64,000 nucleotides of DNA from Ypsolopha sequella (Eukaryota > Arthropoda > Insecta > Lepidoptera > Ypsolophidae), in NCBI GenBank assembly GCA_934047225.1, contig OW203984.1, forward strand, positions 8,999,201 to 9,063,200, given 5' to 3'. Made by a program: the position numbers and the translations under genes. Shown piece by piece: positions 54,568-64,000 of this stretch (its first letter is position 1; each line of letters opens with the position of its first letter). Below the pieces are notes generated by a model. It was not told where the DNA came from and made no database searches. It saw only the letters and a program-made list of their open reading frames with translations.

Positions 54568-55262
54568 AAACCGTGCAAGTTCGAGTCAGACTCGCGTACC
54601 TAGGGTTTCGTATTGTGGATAATAAATTTAATTTTGTAATTTTTTGTGAGTTTTTCAAACGCTTTATTTTTTTTGTAATATTAACGTTAACATAATATAT
54701 TACCATGATTTTTTTCAAATATTTCGGTCCACCAGTTTTGGAGATAAAGGGAGGGACATACATTTTTTATGGTTTTTCAAAGATTTCTCGAAATAGATTC
54801 AATTAAAAATAGTTAAACCATCAATTTTTACAATTATCTTTTTAATACCTACAATTTATAACCATGTTGTATTTTTATGAAATATTTTTTTAATTTATTT
54901 TACATCTTTTTTTAAATTTCTCATTTGGGCTAAATTTTTTTTAATGGCTGTAGTTTTATAATCGACATTTTTTTCATATTTTTTGGTCTATCAGTTTCGG
55001 AGATAAGGGGGCGGGGGCATACATAATTTTGTAGTTTTTAAAGAATTGGCGAAACCAGTGCCAGGAAATATAGTAAAAGTATATAATATTTTTACAGTCA
55101 ACTATTTCATATTTACAATTTGATACTTACCCATATTGTATTTTTAGGATAATATTTTTTTTCTCACTTTTGTTTTGGAAATATTTTGAATAATTTAAAA
55201 TTATTCATTTTTTTACACAGTCGTGGTATGTGGGTGAATTAATGCAATTTTTTTATATGGCA
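54568..55262 (+). mobile_element. two-part dispersed repeat (GGGTTCCGTA group), 5'-complete copy
   Basis: It opens AAACCGTGCAAGTTCGAGTC then AGACTCGCGTACCTAGGG, a worn form of the AAACCGGCCAAGTGCGAGTC start seen at 34811. It then parallels 7319-8125 through both halves to TTTTACACAGTCGTGGTATG. The 3' end is missing and RTE-tailed repeat sequence begins at 55266. Confidence 0.75.
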
Positions 55263-55265
55263 AAT

Positions 55266-55310
55266 GACAGGCAGCGGCGTCACTGGTGCGAGGGTTCCGG
55301 TTTTCGGTAT
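55266..55310 (+). mobile_element. RTE-tailed repeat, internal scrap
   Basis: GACAGGCAGCGGCGTCACTG then GTGCGAGGGTTCCGG matches the middle of the copies at 49332 and 58648 and stops abruptly. It replaces the missing 3' end of the preceding repeat. Confidence 0.7.
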
Positions 55311-55969
55311 GGGGCCGGCATTAGTCTAGCAGAAGATATTGACTAATAAAATTAATTGGCTATTTTAATCACATACAGAGCAGTACTTTCCCTTATTTAA
55401 CAGAAAAATACGTGTTAAAATTTCAAAATATTGAATCAAATAACCCTTAGAAATGCTTATACGCGAAACCGGTTGACTATAACAATATATATGTTTAATC
55501 GTTTTGTGAACATACATTTAAACATTTGCGACAAGAAATTATACATATAAACCAAGAACTAAGCAGCAAACGGAGGGAACATGTTCACATACTAGATTTC
55601 TCAAATACAAAAGGACATGGGAGATTCTATTGGAGGTCTGAAACTCACCTAGTTTGAAGCTTTGTCAAGACGGTCTTTGTTGAGGAAACCTATCAGCTAT
55701 TACATAGATATACCTAGATAACCTACTGCCTTTGTCTACATTTCCATTAGTTGTAGGTTGTTTCAATATTACATGAAATACATCGCCAAAACACCGATTC
55801 TGGACTTTAACATTTTCATTTCACGGCATTGTCACAGACGAATAATACATCCCTTAGAATAAGGAAAATTGTTCTGAGATATTTCCCAGCGTATAGACAA
55901 AATTGTCTATGTCACAGCCAGCGTGATGGGCGGTTTAGCCTGATGCCTTATTGTCTAACTTCAACATCA
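55311..55969. other. unassigned DNA
   Basis: No gene was recognised. CCAGCGTGATGGGCGG near 55919 resembles CCAGCGTGATGGGTGG at 16824 in the SINE-body remnant. Confidence 0.45.
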
Positions 55970-56062
55970 ATCGCTATTGCTTTCAAAAGTACGCGTGATT
56001 GGCTAGAAGTGATGAGTCACGTCATTTCTAGCCAATCACGTTACCTTTAAAGCAATAGCGAT
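55970..56062. repeat. 93-bp palindrome
   Basis: ATCGCTATTGCTTTCAAAAG and CGTGATTGGCTAGAA on the left are mirrored by TTCTAGCCAATCACG and TTTAAAGCAATAGCGAT on the right. The centre is GTGATGAGTCACGTCA. The arms are about 40 bp with few mismatches. It is probably a minimal MITE. Confidence 0.75.
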
Positions 56063-56819
56063 AGACGATTCCATGACTATTTCCTTACACAATCGCACCT
56101 CAGGTCATACTTCGGTCACAAAAATAATGTTCTTTCCGACTACGCGGACCGAACACAAATTATGTTCATACATACGGAATTTGAACGTTCGTTTGACCAC
56201 GGATGCAGTTATTTAAAATGTTTTGTTTTGTTTTTTGATCAACTCACTTGGATAGTTTTTGATTCAGAACTAAACATTGTATTAGAGGCTCAGACCATAT
56301 AAAATTCCTTTTCACCTCTTATCCTCTAAAATGTACTGGTTGATGCTTGCTACAAGCGAACTAAAACTAGGTAAATACGTTATGCTCTTGCGCATAAAAG
56401 TGTTACTTCATCTAAGACTATGGCAATAGGCCATACAGCCAGATAAACAGTACAACTTCATAGACAAACTTTTTGAAACTCAATAATGTTCGCTCTAAGA
56501 TTCTATCATACTCGTATTAGCGCAAACTGACAGGACAGGTTTCAGATAATGCTCAAGGATTTAAACGGTTTAAAGAGAGATTTAGTTATTGTTCTGAGAG
56601 AGAGATAATATAAAATAAATAAAAAAAAATCATGTCTGATTAGTTATTTAGACATAACTGTATGGAGTAAGTTCCCTTTGCCTTCCCACTTGGTCGAAAT
56701 ATATAAAAAAATAGCTGTTATTTTTCTCAGTCAGCAGTACATATTTAGTTGTTATTATATGTTGTAAGTATTACTGAACGTTTAATATGTCATTCAGCGA
56801 TGATGAAATAATACTGTTT
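56063..56819. other. unassigned DNA
   Basis: No gene or element end was recognised. 56760-56819 (TACTGTTTC before the palindrome) is echoed after it at 57091-57101 and belongs to the palindrome's wider repeat. Confidence 0.45.
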
Positions 56820-57064
56820 CACATTATAATATATATAATCGGGTCTACCGCGATCAATTTTTACCTTTTTACGAAAAGGGGGACGCCCGACGTTTCGAGA
56901 CAGTTGCATGTCTCGTGGTCTACGGGAAACTTTCCGTAACGGGAAACGGGAGAGTTTCCCGTAGACCACGAGACATGCAACTGTCTCGAAACGTCGGGCG
57001 TCCCCCTTTTCGTAAAAAGGTAAAAATTGATCGCGGTAGACCCGATTATATATATTATAATGTG
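56820..57064. mobile_element. perfect 112-bp-arm palindrome
   Basis: The arms 56820-56931 and 56953-57064 appear to be exact reverse complements by eye, separated by 21 bp. Landmarks are AATCGGGTCTACCGCGATCA, TTTTTACGAAAAGGGGGACG and CCGACGTTTCGAGACAGTTG. Degenerate single arms occur at 29785-29820 and 31000-31115. The family is therefore repeated, and this copy is the freshest. The two opposite open frames spanning it are mirror images of each other. Confidence 0.9.
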
Positions 57065-58290
57065 TACAAAACGCGAGAGTTTAAAGTTAAATACTGTTTC
57101 ATTTCCTCGCAATCGAAGTGAAAAGTAGAGTGTTGAACAAATGTAAATGTGCTACAATCGAGCCATATTATCTAGAACTTTAGATGCTTTCGCCAAGGTT
57201 CAAGTAGCTAAATATCTCGGGTAATATGGCTCGTTTTATGCACTCGTATAACAATCTACTATATTTGGTCTGAGATTAGGGGTAGCTAAAAATATTTTTT
57301 AAGAATATTACAATTTTATTGAAGTATAATGTTATACGTATTAATAATAACTCAATGTTTAGAGCATGATTTCAAAATGGAATCAAATTGCCAATAAAAA
57401 ACTAATAGTTAAAATTTGTTATTTTAGTAGTACTCAAATAATTATTTTTATTTGTAGAATTCGCAACTATAACGTATTGTAATTGATACTGGATGCACAA
57501 TTTATTAGTTCACTTTTTACCGATAACAAATCCTACACTTCTCCCACCAAACTAAAGGTTAGTCATATTAATTACCGTTGGAAAGCAATGTATTTCAAAG
57601 TAAATAATGATGAGGTACGGTCACAGTTAACTTTTTAAACTTCTTGGCACTGCAACTTCGCCAATAAATCTTCTTCAGAACAACTAAGCCCAACAAACAT
57701 ACCTTGTCTTATTCATACTTGTCTTATTCAGATTTGTTATATTCCGGCACCATTTATAACTGTCAAAATCAGTTTATTACAGCAACAAGCTAGAAACAAA
57801 CTTGCGACGTCAACTGAAACTTGATTCCTCACATCACAGAACTTGGCGTTAACGCATAAACACTTTTAGTCAAGTTAGCGAGTTTCGTTCAACTTGGCAG
57901 GATGTGTTGTATTGTATCTTGGCGTCATGCAGAGTGAACGAATCCTAGGTTCATTAATTTAAACCAAGTCTAGCTCAAGTAGTTTAGTTGGAGTGATATC
58001 TATTTCAGTATGAGTTTGGTTTCGCATTTGCTTTTATTTGTGAATTCGGTCGTTTTTAAACTTCAATGTTCAACTTTTTAAACTGTTGTTTTGAATAAAT
58101 AGATAAAAATTACAGGTAAGTATTCTTTTTTTCGTGATTTTTAGCACTTACAGGAATTGACGTCATCGTATTAGCTAATACTCGGATCATTAAGGCTTTA
58201 GGATACGTTCATGAAAAATAAAATATGCCTATGGAAATAAATGTATAGTGATGATATCGCTGAAGGTAAAAAAAAGACATCGTTATTCAA
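57065..58290. other. unassigned DNA
   Basis: No gene was recognised. A weak inverted pair CGAGCCATATTA.C (57159 and 57222-57235) brackets about 45 bp. ACTTGTCTTATTCA is directly duplicated near 57704-57730. Confidence 0.45.
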
Positions 58291-58645
58291 ATTGAAATTC
58301 AAATTATTTATTTGTTCAACACAGGTAAATAAGATGTTACAATAGATAGTCTTAATTAGAAATAATGAAAAAGCATGAAGTAACAGTAGTACCTAACCAA
58401 AAACGTACCTACTACCAAACATTACAATTTATTTAATTTAATTCATCATTGATGGGCCAGTCAATAAATCCCTTGCCCATTATAAATAGAACATAATTAA
58501 TTATTCTGTAAAAAATTCCACGACTGTGTAGTATGTATGCCTTATGAATAAGAAATTGTCTTAATTTGCTTTTAAATGTCTGTATGTTTTCTAATTCTCT
58601 GATTGCTCTTGGTAATTTATTGTAGATGCGAGGAGCCGTAGGCAA
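58291..58645 (-). mobile_element. LINE ORF C-terminus and 3' end
   Basis: The minus-strand frame 58645-58433 (70 codons) opens TAPRIYNKLPRAIRELENIQ and continues TFKSKLRQFLIHKAY, the conserved final block (LP..IR....FK..L..FL) of CR1/Jockey-group LINE proteins. The 3' UTR runs to an AAATAATTTGAATTTCAATT tail at about 58291-58310. The frame is cut at its 5' end where an RTE-tailed repeat is inserted (58648). Confidence 0.75.
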
Positions 58646-58647
58646 GG

Positions 58648-58958
58648 TGGTAGAGCTGATGCTGGGCTCGACTGTGGAGGTACCACCATCTTTGTTAGAG
58701 ACCCCCTCGATGTAATTCCGGGGAGAGTAAGAGGACAGCTCACAGGTAAAAAATCAGGAGGCCCACCATGCCTGGGACCGATGGATGGTGGTATATCCAT
58801 CCCTAATAGCCGGGCAGCGGCGTCACTGGTGCGAGGGTTCCGGCACCGCGCTCACCAACCCGCCTGCTCAGCGTGTGTGAGTATGGGCAATTCTTTCAGG
58901 ATGGCCGCCGGGAGTGGCTAAGTCCTGGAAAGACATATATCCAGCAATGGATGAAATC
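58648..58958 (+). mobile_element. RTE-tailed short repeat, copy 4
   Basis: It begins AAGGTGGTAGAGCTGATGCT and carries the complete set of landmarks to GGATGGCCGCCGGGAGTGG, then TAAGTCCTGGAAAG and CCAGCAATGGATGAA. The tail is worn. It lies against the 5' edge of the minus-strand LINE fragment and may have inserted into it, but no LINE coding is visible on the far side. Confidence 0.8.
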
Positions 58959-59796
58959 CCTAGTATACTTTTGTTAAATAAAGCTGTGGTGGACCTAAAC
59001 GCTGCAACTGAGTGTTCATATCGCTTACTTTGAAATGTTCAAGAAAGATGTTTGTTGCATTTCACGAAGCAAGAAACTTCGTATATGAATCGCTGGAAGA
59101 GTTAAGATCTGAAGTTGAATAAAATGTTGTTTACATGAATCAGTTTTATTTAGTTTACGTATAGCTGTGATGCATTTCTTTTGTAGTATAAATATAGTTT
59201 CAATACTAGCTGCGTTTCCCCAAAACGTTGTTTTTCATTAAATAAACGAAATGCACGTTTAAATCTGTCTACTTCCTTGAAACGGTTTTCGCATCGTAAA
59301 TATGGGCGAAAAAAGATGAAGCCAATTACGGGCAATATACCTCCGCACATTTATCATCACTTTAATTAATTGAATTAAATATTAGTGACATATATTTCTG
59401 GCTGATGAATTCGGATCCGGTTTATTCGTCCAAAACTCGGATGAATTTGGACTGATGAAATATTTTATTTAATGTGTTTCAAAAATTTGCAATATAAATC
59501 ATATTTATTTACACTTAAGTAAATATGGTGAAATTTAATCTACCGCCCTAATTCCTATGGGGGGTTCAGTAGGTGATAGACACCACACAGGTGAAGTTTA
59601 GAATTAGATAAGGTAATGGTGGGTCACGCACGTGACTTCGAGATTCGTATTAAGGTCAGTAGCTTAGCTCAAAGTGCATTGTACTTTGTTTTTCTTGTTT
59701 AGAAATTTATAATTGAAAAACATTTTCGTCTGTGGCATTTCACGCCAATAGTTCAGTATTAGTGAGGTTTATAAAGCAAGAGTTCGAAATTGTATA
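58959..59796. other. unassigned DNA
   Basis: No gene or element end was recognised. Confidence 0.5.
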
Positions 59797-59985
59797 CACA
59801 ATTAGGTATAGAACTACTTTTACTATGGAACAAAACATGTATCTAGAAAAAAATATATTTACTGTTTCATAGAAAAATGCAATGCCACTCGGCCGATTTC
59901 AGGGTTGGCTCCATAGTAAAAGTTGTTCTATATCATTGACTGAATAAGCTCTTCAAATATGGTTAGACCTTTCTGTTACACGTTG
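59797..59985. mobile_element. MITE, family 1 copy C (left arm deleted)
   Basis: The right part TCCATAGTAAAAGTTGTTCT...CCTTTCTGTTACACGTTG and the middle TTTCATAGAAAAATGCAATG match the copies at 3348 and 49951. About 50 bp of the left arm is missing (CACAATTAGGTATAGAAC). TA follows the right end at 59986-59987. Confidence 0.8.
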
Positions 59986-60589
59986 TATAGAAGTTTCTAC
60001 AATTAATTCAAATACTCTACCTACTTTATCGATATCCATCAGTTGCTGTGTCAATAAGAAAAATAAAAATATGAATCCTAAATGTCAAATTGTAAGAGAT
60101 TGATTTTCTAAATCCATTTTGCGATATTCTCGGTTGACATCAAATTACATTATTTGCTCGCGAATCAACGATGCTGAATTGAATAAAATCCGGACAAGAC
60201 AGTATTTCTTTCTGAAAAAATAATTATATGTCTTTGATATTTCACACTTTATGGCTTCCAACCTGCCTTTAAAACGTTTGTTTACTTTGAAGAGCTAAAA
60301 ATTTCAACAATAGGTACTTTTGTACACCAAACACGATGGAAGCAGGTAATGAATATACTGAAACAAAGAGAAGTAAGGGCCTCATTAGGCATTCAGCTGC
60401 TGTGCTTGCCTTGAAAATAATGTAATATAACAACCTTGATGAATGCTATCCCTCTTCATTCCCAACTGTCAACGCTAGCTGTTTTGAGTTTAGCGTCGGA
60501 ATTGTTTTATATTTCAGTTTGTAGCTTCAATTCATATTTTGCAAACAAAGGTGGCTTGGAAAATGTTGCTATAAGTGATTATTGCAAAA
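59986..60589. other. unassigned DNA
   Basis: No gene or element end was recognised. Confidence 0.5.
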
Positions 60590-60835
60590 CGGCTCACCTC
60601 AATAACAATTTTTGATCGGAATAGCCGACCAGCGGGTCTTCCACGTAATTCTGATTTTCATCAACATCAATTTGAGATTGAAATTTGACATGCGTGCGAC
60701 GACGCCCGCCTAACATGCCATCTCTTTTGCACGCACGTTAATTTTCAATATCAAGTTGATATTGATGAAAATCAGAATTACGCGGTAGACCCACAGATAA
60801 TCATGTTTTATCCTCAAGTGTCATTCAATTCGATG
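60590..60835. mobile_element. long-hairpin MITE (CACCTCAATA family), copy B
   Basis: The outer ACGGCTCACCTCAATA and GATCGGAATAGCCGACC match the element at 8648. The inner arms (GTAATTCTGATTTTCATCAA at 60645; its inverted partner at 60762-60782) are of unrelated sequence. The right flank ATCATGTTTTATCCTCAAGT is again shared. The core has been replaced while the ends are conserved. Confidence 0.7.
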
Positions 60836-61269
60836 GTTACTATAAGGCTTAGAATTTGTTCTAATTTCTGTGCTCTAAGGCAACATATTTTTTTAATGTC
60901 TTGTTTTATGTTTTGTGTAAAAGAACACAAGGAGCAATAAATAAATTTAAAAAAAACAAGCAATGATTATAGTAAAAATTAAAATACTGAAGAAGGGCAA
61001 AGCCAAAAGTATCCGGAATAGAAGAGCTTATATGACTAGATTGATAAATGCGGAAGAAGCGAAAGAGGTGTGTCAGGATCGTGGCAGTAGGAAATCTTGA
61101 GCCCGTGCATATCTTTGGAAGACAGGCATGAGTATATGTATGTAAAAAGACAAAGGACAAGTTTCCGAATTAAGAAAACCTCGCTTAGCGAAACTTTAGA
61201 TTTATAAGCCAATCACAGCACAGCAACAGCGGTGAACATCGTTTACTTGAAATCGGAGTTTAGACTGTT
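60836..61269. other. unassigned DNA
   Basis: No gene was recognised. The 84-codon minus-strand frame at 61160-60906 lacks known motifs. Confidence 0.5.
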
Positions 61270-61425
61270 GTTGCCCGCGGCTCCACCCGCGTTTATTCAA
61301 TTCTGCCCTGTTTTCGGCTTGACCGTTACTTTATTAACACCTACTTTATGTTGGCCCATATTTTTATAGATAATGGTACGGAACCCTTCATGCGCGAGTC
61401 CGACTCGCACTTGGCAGGGTTTTGT
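61270..61425 (-). mobile_element. Helitron end scrap and GGGTTCCGTA repeat end
   Basis: On the minus strand ACGCGGGTGGAGCCGCGGGC then AACAACAG resembles a worn Helitron 3' hairpin (compare 47358-47385). About 50-130 bp upstream of it on that strand is CTGCCAAGTGCGAGTCGGAC then TCGCGCATGAAGGGTTCCG, the 5' end of the dispersed repeat seen at 34811. Neither unit is complete. Confidence 0.55.
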
Positions 61426-61522
61426 TTTGTATAATCATTCCTTCTTCATATTGCACTAATGACTAACTTTCAAAAAATTATTTAGTACCCGCTAACTAAC
61501 GAAATAAATAAAACAAAAGCTG

Positions 61523-61610
61523 ATTCTGAAGGCTTTAATTTTAGTTTTAGTGATGACAAAAGCTAAATTTTAAATAAAAAAAATTAAAACTAAAATAAAG
61601 CCTTCAGAAT
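61523..61610. repeat. 88-bp hairpin
   Basis: ATTCTGAAGGCTTTAATTTT AGTTTTAG at 61523-61550 pairs with TTAAAACTAAAATAAAGCCTTCAGAAT at 61584-61610. It is probably a minimal MITE derivative. Confidence 0.75.
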
Positions 61611-62262
61611 AGGCTATATTAGAAGTCTATTGTTACTTTGGAACAATTCGTTCGTTTTTAAGTAAATGGGTTGAAAGGGAAAATTTATTACAATATAAAA
61701 CTAATAAATCAAATCTAAAGAAAACTAACATAAACTGAACAAAAATAAATTGAAAAGTTAACCAGAGCGCTCTGTCGCGTGTCGTTGTTCAAGAGAGTAG
61801 CAAAAAGGCTAAAAATTCTTCGTTATATTATTGTGAGGCTATATAATTCTTTTCGATAATTTTATTTGATTGGTTGGGTTTGAGACACACAGGGTGCCGG
61901 ATTTTCAAATTTCCTGCCTGCATTTAGCTTTCTTTCTTTCACGCCTTGTCTTTACCATAGCAACATTATTAAGTAATTACTTTAATTTAATTGAAAATGT
62001 ATTTAATTTAACCCCCTTAGTTTCGATTATCGCTAAAAAGTAGTAAAACAATATATGGCAGCCCAAATCGTTACTAGGATCTATCTTACATATAACACAC
62101 TGTATCAATATTGTAGATTGAATTTTTAGCAAACAAATTATGATTCAGCTCTTTGCCTTAAACCTGAAGGTACGGATCAAATAAAGTACAATTTAGGTAT
62201 ATGCTTTTCAAGGAATGAATAAATATTACAGAGTATTTTAAGGTATATTATCTGTGGTTTAA
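61611..62262. other. unassigned DNA
   Basis: No gene or element end was recognised. Confidence 0.5.
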
Positions 62263-62604
62263 GGGTCGATTCTCCGGATATTTAACAAAATATTATGAAA
62301 TAATCATAACGGCCAAAATACAATCTTTAGCTAAGACAACTTTTTACAATAGTTTGCTCTATGCATCAAAATATTTTAAATGATGTTACAATGTGAAACA
62401 TTTAGTTTTCTATGGCCATGATACCAGCCGTATATTCCTAAAATAATCTAATATCACGCTTATGGAAACACCAATTATTTTTAAGCTACCATAATATAAT
62501 TAAAAGCACGTTTATGCATATAGTAAACTATATGTATATATATATATATATTGGCCATTATAATTATTTCTTAATATTTTGTTGCAAATCCGGAGAATCA
62601 ACCC
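62263..62604. mobile_element. MITE with TTAA target duplication (342 bp)
   Basis: GGGTCGATTCTCCGGAT on the left pairs with ATCCGGAGAATCAACCC on the right, and pairing continues through AACAAAATATTATGAAATAA and ATAACGGCC for about 52 bp. TTAA flanks both ends exactly (62259-62262 and 62605-62608), the target of piggyBac-type transposases, although the outermost bases GGG...CCC are the reverse of the usual piggyBac CCC...GGG. A (TA)n run lies inside. A worn copy is at 13776-14104. Confidence 0.85.
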
Positions 62605-63557
62605 TTAAGCTTAGGTACTACGGAGTTAGTAAACGTGAAATTTGAAACAAAGCAATTTGAAATTTTACCTTGAATCTATATTATTTACATATCTTTAATC
62701 TTGGATTTTGAGGTGGAATTATTTTACACAAGACAACAAGATTTTTTGTGATCTCCGTCCCTTAGGAAACTCTTTGTTTTAAAATACATTTTAAGATGGC
62801 AACATCAAATAGAACTTTATTTTACCTAGTTTTAATTTTTTGAGCACATATTAATACAACATAAATGTGTGCGTAAAGATATATATATATATATATATAT
62901 CTATATGTACTAGGATCTGGGAAATAGGTGTACACATATTATAATCACTGACAATATTTCAACGGTAAAACGGATAAGCCGACAAATGGCAAGTTGTTAC
63001 CGGTAAACGGGAGTCTCGGGACGAAGTTGTGATGCGGCGCAGTCCCTTGAGATTCCAACACCGCAGTCTGTTTAGTGATTAGAGTACTACGGAATCGTTT
63101 GCAGGTGTGTTTTATGCCTTAAGAGGATATACCGTGGCGAAATCAGTGTTTGATGGGCGTGGTTTCGCGCTCGCCGCGAGCAGAGAATATAAAGTATTAC
63201 AGCGAGTCAGCGCGACAAACCGCAGCTGCAGGAATATTGCCGTTGCAATATTCCACAATTTCCACATAACATACTAAATAACTAATCAATTCAAAAATAA
63301 ATATTATATTATTAAATACAAATAAATTTAATTATCATACAGATACAGTTATCGAGTTTTCACTGTATTTTGAAATTTTAGAACAGAAGAAGTGGAGTCG
63401 CTATTATGGTTTTATTTTCAAAAATATTGACCACAAAAAAATAAGTTTTCGTGATGATAAGCTAATTGTTGGTATAGGAGCCCAGATAATTTTTTACACG
63501 TCATTTTCAGGATAAATTGTAAAAGAAAAGGACAATGGTTCTTTTAAAATATTTTAA
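62605..63557. other. region downstream of the YqaJ-domain gene
   Basis: There is a (TA)n run at 62879-62901. A perfect 10-bp hairpin GGAATATTGC-CGTT-GCAATATTCC lies at 63231-63254. 63120-63260 is less AT-rich. No coding region was recognised. The first few hundred bases left of 63558 would be the 3' UTR of the minus-strand gene; no AATAAA was placed with confidence. Confidence 0.4.
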
Positions 63558-64000
63558 TCAGAAGAATTCAAAATCAACCACGTGGTTTACAATCTCCTCA
63601 TTATTTTCTACTACTACGGCCTTTGGTCGCGAGTTTGTCTCTGGATAATTATTTCTTGGAGGTGCTTTCGGACACATGTTTTCTTTATCCTGTTCTTTCA
63701 CATATTCTGGATCACGAATTTGTAAATTTAGTCTGTGTCTGGGATCAACCACTTCTGGTAAAAGACAATCATTGAAAAACGAAAGCAAATGTGGCTCCAT
63801 TTTTTCATGCCAAAATAATAATTGGTCATGCTCTAGTATAATTTCGGTTTTTATCTGATTATTTCCGTACCATACGGCCAATGCACATTTTCCTTTTTGA
63901 CAAATATATAATTGGCCTTGAGCTTGAATAAACCAATCAGATCTTTGGTTTACTTCTATCTGTCCAGTTTTCTTATTTTTACGCCAAAAATGCATCTTTA
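63558..64000 (-). CDS. YqaJ-type recombinase/exonuclease domain protein, C-terminal part
   Basis: The minus-strand frame enters from beyond the right edge and stops at 63558, giving at least 146 residues; the Met at 63995-63993 is internal and not claimed as a start. The segment SDWFIQAQGQLYICQKG matches the Y..Q.QGQL region of the YqaJ (lambda-exonuclease-like, PD-(D/E)XK nuclease) domain. This is followed by WHEKMEPHLLSFFNDCLLPE and VVDPRHRLNLQIRDPEYV, which I recognise from animal YqaJ-domain proteins, often linked to transposon or virus-derived genes. The last 35 residues (from about KENMCPKAPP) are low-complexity. The nuclease's acidic motifs should lie upstream, outside the window. It could be a host gene or part of a large DNA transposon. 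Confidence 0.8.
   Translation of the reverse strand, partial: KMHFWRKNKKTGQIEVNQRSDWFIQAQGQLYICQKGKCALAVWYGNNQIKTEIILEHDQLLFWHEKMEPHLLSFFNDCLLPEVVDPRHRLNLQIRDPEYVKEQDKENMCPKAPPRNNYPETNSRPKAVVVENNEEIVNHVVDFEFF

Noticed and set aside
56861..57121. Opposed open frames of 83 and 68 codons
   Set aside because: Both are produced by the perfect palindrome, so they are mirror images of one sequence.

Overview
The window looks like nuclear DNA from a lepidopteran (moth or butterfly). It is AT-rich and intron-poor, and almost everything recognisable is transposon-derived. Three features point to Lepidoptera: Helitrons with the TCTAAATATATAAAA start and the GC-hairpin plus CTAG end; a tRNA-headed SINE whose body contains the ACTTGCTGAACGGTGAAG core; and dispersed repeats ending in AGGGTTCCGTA / TACGGAACCCT. 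No complete host gene, rRNA, CRISPR array or bacterial-type operon was found.

Layout. 1-3.2 kb is unassigned AT-rich DNA. 3.2-9 kb holds a LINE 3' end split by a TA-flanked MITE, a hairpin repeat, a 1.1 kb CACTG...CAGTG element, a 536 bp Helitron, a two-part AT-rich repeat and a long hairpin MITE. 10-16 kb holds a tRNA-like pseudogene, an RTE-type LINE C-terminus, two MITEs, LINE tails and an RTE-tailed short repeat. 16-19 kb is a LINE graveyard with one open 358-codon reverse-transcriptase (RT) fragment ending in poly(A). 20-28 kb carries palindromic MITEs, a SINE and two minisatellites. 28-37 kb carries LINE tails and several nested repeats. 38.2-41.6 kb is a nearly intact CR1-group LINE whose endonuclease-RT frame is interrupted by a single in-frame stop. 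42.3-45.4 kb is the most intricate part: a CAGTG-ended element, a TIR element carrying a tRNA-like Pol III promoter unit, an LTR with a primer-binding site matching tRNA-Trp, and duplicated repeats, one interrupted by a small Helitron. 47.3-48.5 kb is a 1.2 kb Helitron with internal 160-bp repeats. 49-63 kb has more MITEs, a SINE, LINE fragments and a perfect 112-bp-arm palindrome.

The only recognised protein-coding sequence that is not an obvious retroelement is at the right edge on the minus strand. It is the C-terminal end of a YqaJ-type exonuclease/recombinase-domain protein, continuing beyond the window.

The paralogous copies inside the window give a partial history of nested insertions, because one copy often serves as the empty site for an insertion in the other. 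The dense, broken and nested content with no visible host gene in 63 kb would suit heterochromatin or a W-linked region, but that is inference only. All alignments were made by eye; family names need database comparison.
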